The translations under genes and the position numbers were made by a program. A model generated the notes under the pieces. It was not told where the DNA came from. It saw only the letters and a program-made list of their open reading frames with translations, and did no database searches. Below are positions 59,793 through 64,000 of a stretch of DNA of 64,000 bases, piece by piece; position 1 is the stretch's first letter, and every line of letters begins with the position of its first letter. The stretch lies in contig NZ_OY781107.1 of assembly GCF_963676475.1 (NCBI RefSeq), positions 682,001 through 746,000 on the forward strand. Direction: 5' to 3'. Origin of the DNA: an uncultured Celeribacter sp. Its GTDB lineage: Bacteria > Pseudomonadota > Alphaproteobacteria > Rhodobacterales > Rhodobacteraceae.

Positions 59793-60233
59793 CTATGAAG
59801 CTGCGTTGCAATTCGCCATGTCTTGTCGCCAGCCTGCCGTGAGCTGGGCAACCGTCACTGCGCCAAGTGATCGCTCAAATTGACTCCGCGCTGCGTTCAA
59901 TGCTTCGGTCGTGGCGGCGTTCGCTTCGCGGGCAAGCAGACAGGTTGGCTCATCCTCATCGTTGCCAAGCGCAAACAAGGTCGGTGAACCCAAGGCCCTG
60001 TAAATGGCAAGCAAGGTGACTTCGCTCAACGGTTTGATCAATATCCAGCCACCGCCATGCCCTTTCGTGGATGTGACAATTTCCGCATCACGCAGCCCTG
60101 CCATCGTGCGGCGCACCACGGCAGAATTGGTCTGCAACATCTGCGCGATTAGGTCTGATGTCGCTGGCTCATCCATGCCATCAAGATGGAGAAGGGCATG
60201 AAGGACGCGGGAAAGCCTTTTATCCTGACGCAT
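59793..60233 (-). CDS. Rrf2-family transcriptional regulator
   Basis: A 146-residue regulator with the Rrf2 winged helix (LSRVLHALLHLDGMDEPATS, then NSAVVRRTMAGLRDAEIVTS) and the following KGHGGGWILIKPLSEVTLLA wing. It has one Cys (EPTCLLA), unlike the three-cysteine iron-sulfur members such as IscR, so it probably senses something else. It is divergent from the MFS gene over 81 bases that contain paired repeats. Confidence 0.9.
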   Translation of the reverse strand: MRQDKRLSRVLHALLHLDGMDEPATSDLIAQMLQTNSAVVRRTMAGLRDAEIVTSTKGHGGGWILIKPLSEVTLLAIYRALGSPTLFALGNDEDEPTCLLAREANAATTEALNAARSQFERSLGAVTVAQLTAGWRQDMANCNAAS

Positions 60234-60250
60234 TTTGGGTCTCCATCGCT

Positions 60251-60315
60251 CATATGTAACATTTGAAAATACAAGAGATTGACACCTCCTGTATTATGAT
60301 ACATTTGAGGTTACA
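60251..60315. promoter_or_regulatory. paired direct repeats in Rrf2-MFS promoter
   Basis: ACATTTGAAAATACA and ACATTTGAGGTTACA are direct repeats (12 of 15 identical) about 40 bases apart, with ATGTAAC and GTTACAT mirrored at the outer ends. The layout between the divergent genes suggests operator sites for the Rrf2 protein. Confidence 0.5.
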
Positions 60316-61780
60316 TGAATGGTTTCAAAAGCACCATGGCCGATGTGTCTCAACACGAGCCGCGCACCGACAGGTGGATGGCCCTGGCCGTTCTGTTCCT
60401 TGCCAGCTTCATGAACCTGATTGACGTCAGCATCGTGAATGTCGCCCTGCCCCGCATACAGGCGGACACGGGTGCAACGGCGACCCAGCTTGAATGGGTG
60501 GCGGCGATCTACGTTCTTGCCCTTGCCGTGGGTCTGCTGCCCTTTGGGCGCTTCGGTGATGTGTTCGGACGTCGCCGCATGTTCATTTTGGGCCTGTTTG
60601 GGTTCACGGTCGCATCCGTTCTTTGCGGGGTCGCGCCTGATATCCTGATCTTGATTGCGGCACGCGCTGCACAGGGTATCTTCGCCGCAATGATGGTGCC
60701 GCAGGTTCTTGCGATTGTGCATGTGATCTTTCCAACGGATGAAAAGGCCCGTGTCTTTGGTCTGTTTGGTACAATTTCCAGCCTTGGCGTCGTCGCAGGA
60801 CCGATCATTGGCGGCGCGGTGATTACCGCTGATTTCGCGGGGCTGGGCTGGCGGCTGGCCTTTCTGATCAACCTTCCGCTTGGTGTGGTCGCCTTGATCG
60901 GCGCACTGCGCTTTGTCCCGGATCTGGAGACGGACACCACATTGCGCCCCGACTGGATCGGAACGGGATTATTTGCCGGGGCAATCGTTCTTTTGGTCCT
61001 GCCGCTGATCGAAGGCCGCGTCCTTGGCTGGCCTTGGTGGACCTTTGCGGCACTCCTGGCCTGTGTGCCAATGATGGTCGGCTTTGTGCTTTGGGAACGT
61101 CGCTTGAGCAAACGCGGCTTGTCCGCGGTGATGCCCGAAGGACTTTTGGCAAACCGGCCCTACCTGATCCGCCTTGGGTTGGTGATCTTGTTCTTCTCCG
61201 GCATCCCCGGTCTGTTCCTTGTCCTCGCCATCTTCCTGCAATCCGGGTTTGGCCGTCCGCCCTGCAAAGCGGCCTTGTGACCACGCCTTTCCCTGTCGGA
61301 GTTATGTTGGCGTCCACACTCACAGCCCGATTTGGAAACGGGCCTTTGACACTCAGAATTGCGTGCGGCGCTGCATTGCTGACGATCGGCATGATTGGAC
61401 TTCGGGTCGTGATCAACGGCGTTGGGACTGACCTGAACCCATATCTGTTCACCGTGCCGTTGCTCATCTGCGGCTTCGGCATGGGAACGGCGGTCATGTC
61501 GCTGTTTCAGGTCACAATGTCGAGCGTTGAAGCACAAGATGCAGGGGCCGGTTCTGGTGCCATGCAAGCGTTCCAACAAGTCGGCGCCGCCCTCGGCATC
61601 GCAATCGCAGGTCAGATCTTCTTCTCCCTGCTCGGTGAGGACGGGATGGAAGGGGGCACAGAGGCCGCATCCAGTTTTGTCCATGCCGCATCACAAGCCA
61701 CGCTCTATTCGATGGCCGTCTTTACAGCATTGGCTCTCGGCCTTGGAGTGTCAGCCTATCGCAACAGGCAGCCCCCATAA
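60315..61780 (+). pseudogene. MFS drug-efflux transporter (DHA2 type), frameshifted
   Basis: The first part (60315-61280) encodes twelve-to-fourteen-helix MFS sequence: NLIDVSIVNVALPRIQADTG, then RFGDVFGRRRMFILGLFGFT and WRLAFLINLPLGVVALIGAL, all EmrB/QacA features. Near 61251-61256 one base is missing: the protein should continue FLQSGFG-x-SALQSGLVTTP, but the frame ends in TGA at 61280. The rest (LVTTPFPVGVMLASTLTARF to the end at 61780) continues intact in the next frame. A sequencing error is possible, but decayed genes follow directly, so I call it broken. The Rrf2 gene is its likely regulator. Confidence 0.75.
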
Positions 61781-61995
61781 TGACCGATAGATCATCAAAC
61801 CCGTCGCAAGATTTTTGGGAACCACATTGCGCCCAAAAGACTCATCCGTCTCTCCGCCGTTTTGAAGCAGTTTATCGAGGCGCGACCAATCGGAACCGCG
61901 CTTGAACTGGGTCGCGCCCGTGGCGACGATACAATCTGGCTGGCAAAGCAAGGATGGACGGTCACGGGGGTTGCTGTTGCCGAGGCCGCGTTGAG
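61780..61995 (+). pseudogene. SAM-dependent methyltransferase, N-terminal remnant
   Basis: The frame opens at ATG 61780 (overlapping the MFS stop by one base) with DFWEPHCAQK, then shifts by one near 61850. In the new frame FIEARPIGTALELGRARGDD and TIWLAKQGWTVTGVAVAEAA match motif I of TehB-type methyltransferases, with Cys to Arg and Asp to Ala changes. After about 61992 the similarity stops abruptly, so only the first third is left. Confidence 0.65.
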
Positions 61996-62039
61996 TGCGC
62001 CCCCCTGCCCCACCACGCGCGCCAGGTCCTCGCAGCACC

Positions 62040-62456
62040 GCCTTTGTCAGCCGCTCCGCCCGGCGTCCAGCCAACCACATGGCAACGGTTCTGCCCGGAA
62101 TCAAACGCAAACACGCGCGCGCCCCGGTGCAAAAGGAGGCGTTCCTGGCCGAGGACATCCTCGCGATGATCGCCACTCTGCCCTCTGATCTGCGCAGGCT
62201 CCGGGATCGAGCGAGGTCGAGATCGGTCGGGGGTCAAAAGATCAAACCTGCCCCGTCCACGCGCTCGAACAATGGCTGCACTTCGCAAAGATCAACTTCG
62301 GCCCGGTCTTTGTCGGCACGTCGCGGGATGGCAAACGCGCCTTAACAACAAGCATGTCGCCAACCTGATCAAGCGCACGATCCTCGACGCCGGCATCCGA
62401 TCCGAATTGTCGGAGAAAGCTTCCGAGTGAACCTGACCAAAACCGCCGCTCTTTAA
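62040..62456 (+). pseudogene. tyrosine-type site-specific integrase remnant
   Basis: Pieces of a phage/integron-like integrase lie in three frames: ATVLPGIKRKHARAPVQKEA with FLAEDILAMIATLPSDLRRL; then EVEIGRGSKDQTCPVHALEQ with FGPVFVGTSRDGKRA; then NNKHVANLIKRTILDAGIRS and finally FRVNLTKTAAL with a stop at 62454-62456. The catalytic-core middle, including the first Arg motif and the HxxR region, is deleted. It is dead, but shows past site-specific integration here. Confidence 0.75.
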
Positions 62457-62484
62457 ATGCCTGCCTCGGCAATTCTTCAAGCGC

Positions 62485-62690
62485 GCAATCGTTTCTAACG
62501 GTGCGCCTGACCGGCCTGAAGGCGTGAACACGATCCTGAAATTCACTCAGGGCGGCCGCACCATAGAAATCCGGCAAGTCAAATACCTGAACAACATCGT
62601 CGCTTCATCAAGCGGATCACCCAACCGACAATGGGCTTCAAGGCCTTTCATTCGGCCCGCATCTGGGTCAAGCCCTCAGTGGGCGATCTT
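62485..62690 (+). pseudogene. IS6-family transposase, C-terminal remnant
   Basis: RQVKYLNNIV and then, after a small deletion and frame change, RFIKRITQPTMGFKAFHSAR match the C-terminal part of IS26/IS6100-like transposases, where the deleted piece would carry the catalytic E-Q-D-H. No inverted repeats are left. It differs from the intact IS6 element at 4.8 kb, so at least two IS6 lineages have visited this replicon. Confidence 0.7.
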
Positions 62691-62896
62691 AGGGAGCAGT
62701 TAACCTGGTGCTCCGCATCCAAATGTGATCGTTACCTTCGTCCGCCATAAAGGCAAAACCGAGACGCAAGCAGACGGATCGTTTCCACGCGGGTCTTTAC
62801 ACGGCACCTCATTTTCCACACGAAAGTGCAGGGGGCTTATCTCGAAGGTGATCAAAGATATCGTCTCGCTGTACGTAAAAAGCTCGATCCGTGCAA

Positions 62897-62914
62897 AGTT
62901 CACAGCTGTGAACT
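62897..62914. other. parS-like palindrome, copy 1
   Basis: AGTTCACAGCTGTGAACT is a perfect 18-bp palindrome whose inner 16 bases fit the repABC centromere consensus GTTNNCNGCNGNNAAC, the site bound by RepB for partition. It lies about 310 bases downstream of the repC stop. Confidence 0.8.
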
Positions 62915-63179
62915 CATGGCAGACGCGTCTTAAAATCGGTCCAATCCTGGCTCAGAAATTTGCGCTGCCTGCGTGCTCGCTGCTGTCCCGCGAATCCGAA
63001 ACCACTCACTTCACCCGAAGCCATCGCTTTTACAGCAAAAGGGCAGGGGGCAACGCAACATATACCAAATGATCGAACACGCCACGATAACAGTGATTAG
63101 AGACAAATCCAGCCAAATAGAGTCTTTCCAGAATCAGATTAGACACTAAACTTCCGCACACCGCAGCTCAGGGAAGAAG

Positions 63180-63197
63180 AGTTCACAGCTGTGAACT
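63180..63197. other. parS-like palindrome, copy 2
   Basis: This copy is identical over all 18 bases to the one at 62897-62914, 283 bases away. It starts about 30 bases after the repC stop. Two identical sites next to repC strongly suggest a working partition centromere. Confidence 0.8.
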
Positions 63198-63226
63198 TCC
63201 TCCGACAACCCCACTGCACCAACGGC

Positions 63227-64000
63227 TCACGCCGCTTCGCGCCGCATCAAAGCCATGACCATCGGACCCGAGGAAAACTCGCCCATCTCTGCTTTTGCGC
63301 TGAGGCTGCGCAGATACCCCCCCGGCGACCGAATGTCGTTCACCCGCTCCAGCATGGCGGCCAAAACCACGGCAGCCTCGACCGGCCCCATATGCCGTTT
63401 TGCCTCATCCCAGGCGGAAGGCGAAATGCCCATCATCGGCCGAACCATCTCAGCGGCACGGACGAATTCATGCCAATGCCGGATAGGGCCGTCGAAGTAT
63501 GTGAGGATTTCACGACAAGAGCGCAGCACCAGCCCCAAAGGCAGGTTTGGCATGCGAATGTCAGGTTCTGGCGGAGCGAGCTCCTCATTATCCGAATCGT
63601 CATCCTTTGCTCTCGTCAAACGATCGGGCAGGGCAGGGGCGCTGACCCCGCCGCCTTTTGCCAATTCTTGGCTAAGTTCAGAATCATAAGAGTCTTTATT
63701 TGAATTTTGATAGTGCTGCTCATCTTGAGACTCATTGGTGCTCATATTCTCTGTACCAACAGGTTCGAGAATGTTGCGTGCGCGATCCAAAGCATCACGG
63801 AGAACGGTCTCGATCTTCTCAAGATCGGACAGTTGCAACTTCCTGCGAAGCTCACGGGCCGTCAGCGCGGCCAGATCCGACATCTGCGTCCAGATCGTCA
63901 GATCCGGGCGAATCTCCTCGCCGTAGACGCTCAGAGCGGCCAGATCGCGCCGCATGAGGCTCACAGCTTCCCGGAGACGCTTAAAGGCCTCTGCCTCGGA
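63227..64000 (-). CDS. repC: RepC replication initiator (repABC plasmid), 3' part
   Basis: The frame is open through the right edge, so the 5' part is missing; 257 codons plus the stop are visible. The C-terminal block EMVRPMMGISPSAWDEAKRH, GPVEAAVVLAAMLERV and NDIRSPGGYLRSLSAKAEMG is the conserved end of RepC, and RLREAVSLMRRDLAALSVYG lies further upstream. RepC starts replication of repABC plasmids and the origin usually lies within the gene. The acidic linker between (STNESQDEQHYQNSNKDSYD) is variable in the family. repA and repB would be expected beyond the right edge. Confidence 0.9.
   Translation of the reverse strand, partial: SEAEAFKRLREAVSLMRRDLAALSVYGEEIRPDLTIWTQMSDLAALTARELRRKLQLSDLEKIETVLRDALDRARNILEPVGTENMSTNESQDEQHYQNSNKDSYDSELSQELAKGGGVSAPALPDRLTRAKDDDSDNEELAPPEPDIRMPNLPLGLVLRSCREILTYFDGPIRHWHEFVRAAEMVRPMMGISPSAWDEAKRHMGPVEAAVVLAAMLERVNDIRSPGGYLRSLSAKAEMGEFSSGPMVMALMRREAA

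Noticed and set aside
62725..63072. A 115-codon plus-strand open frame next to repC.
   Set aside because: It contains the parS palindrome, lacks a good ribosome site and resembles no protein; treated as partition-site DNA.

Overview
The window is high-GC alphaproteobacterial DNA of Rhodobacteraceae (roseobacter) type. It is very probably part of a repABC plasmid or chromid. The right edge holds the 3' part of repC (63227-64000, minus strand), and next to it lie two identical 18-bp palindromes that fit the repABC parS consensus GTTNNCNGCNGNNAAC. The rest is almost all accessory metabolism: four TRAP transporters (one cut by the window edge), one TctCBA transporter, one Liv-type ABC importer, two MFS transporters, and catabolic operons each next to its own regulator (LuxR, AcoR-like, TrmB, TetR, LysR, AraC, MarR, Rrf2). 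I saw no rRNA or tRNA gene and no CRISPR array.

Layout. 0-4.6 kb: thiolase, acyl-CoA ligase and TRAP genes, divergent from a PAS-LuxR regulator. 4.8-5.6 kb: an intact IS6-family element. 5.6-8.4 kb: TRAP operon. 8.8-13.6 kb: AcoR-like regulator, an NTF2-flavin monooxygenase fusion and a zinc alcohol dehydrogenase, followed by a terminator and a broken sigma-factor-like gene. 14.2-19.7 kb: TrmB regulator divergent from nitrilase, TRAP and flavin reductase. 19.8-22.6 kb: TetR, aldo/keto reductase, LysR.

22.7-29.0 kb is the most unusual part: a nine-gene operon built around an AfsA-like hotdog protein, the family that makes gamma-butyrolactone/butenolide signals in Streptomyces. With it come a HAD-IB phosphatase, a broken SDR, a 4-OT-type tautomerase, an MFS exporter, a carboxymuconolactone-decarboxylase-like protein, a secreted lactonase/Vgb-like beta-propeller and two proteins I cannot name. 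It ends in three stacked hairpins. I infer a butenolide- or lactone-type small-molecule pathway, possibly a signal. To my knowledge such a system is not characterised in this group.

29.4-36.8 kb: an amine/imine oxidation set (FAD oxidoreductase, RidA, ornithine-cyclodeaminase-like protein, AraC regulator) and tctCBA. 36.9-41.8 kb: hydroxyquinol 1,2-dioxygenase, maleylacetate reductase and a TRAP transporter. 41.9-50.0 kb: a complete iac cluster for indole-3-acetic acid (auxin) catabolism (iacR, iacG-F-E-D-C-B-A-H, iacI), with dyad operators between iacH and iacI. 50.1-59.3 kb: aldehyde dehydrogenase, GMC oxidoreductase, Liv importer and a histone-deacetylase-like amidohydrolase, all on the minus strand. 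59.8-62.7 kb: Rrf2 regulator, a frameshifted MFS gene, and fragments of a methyltransferase, a tyrosine integrase and an IS6 transposase. 62.9-64.0 kb: parS sites and repC.

Taken together this looks like a catabolic and signalling plasmid suited to life near algae or plants: auxin breakdown, aromatic ring cleavage, many carboxylate importers and a possible lactone signal. This ecological reading is inference.
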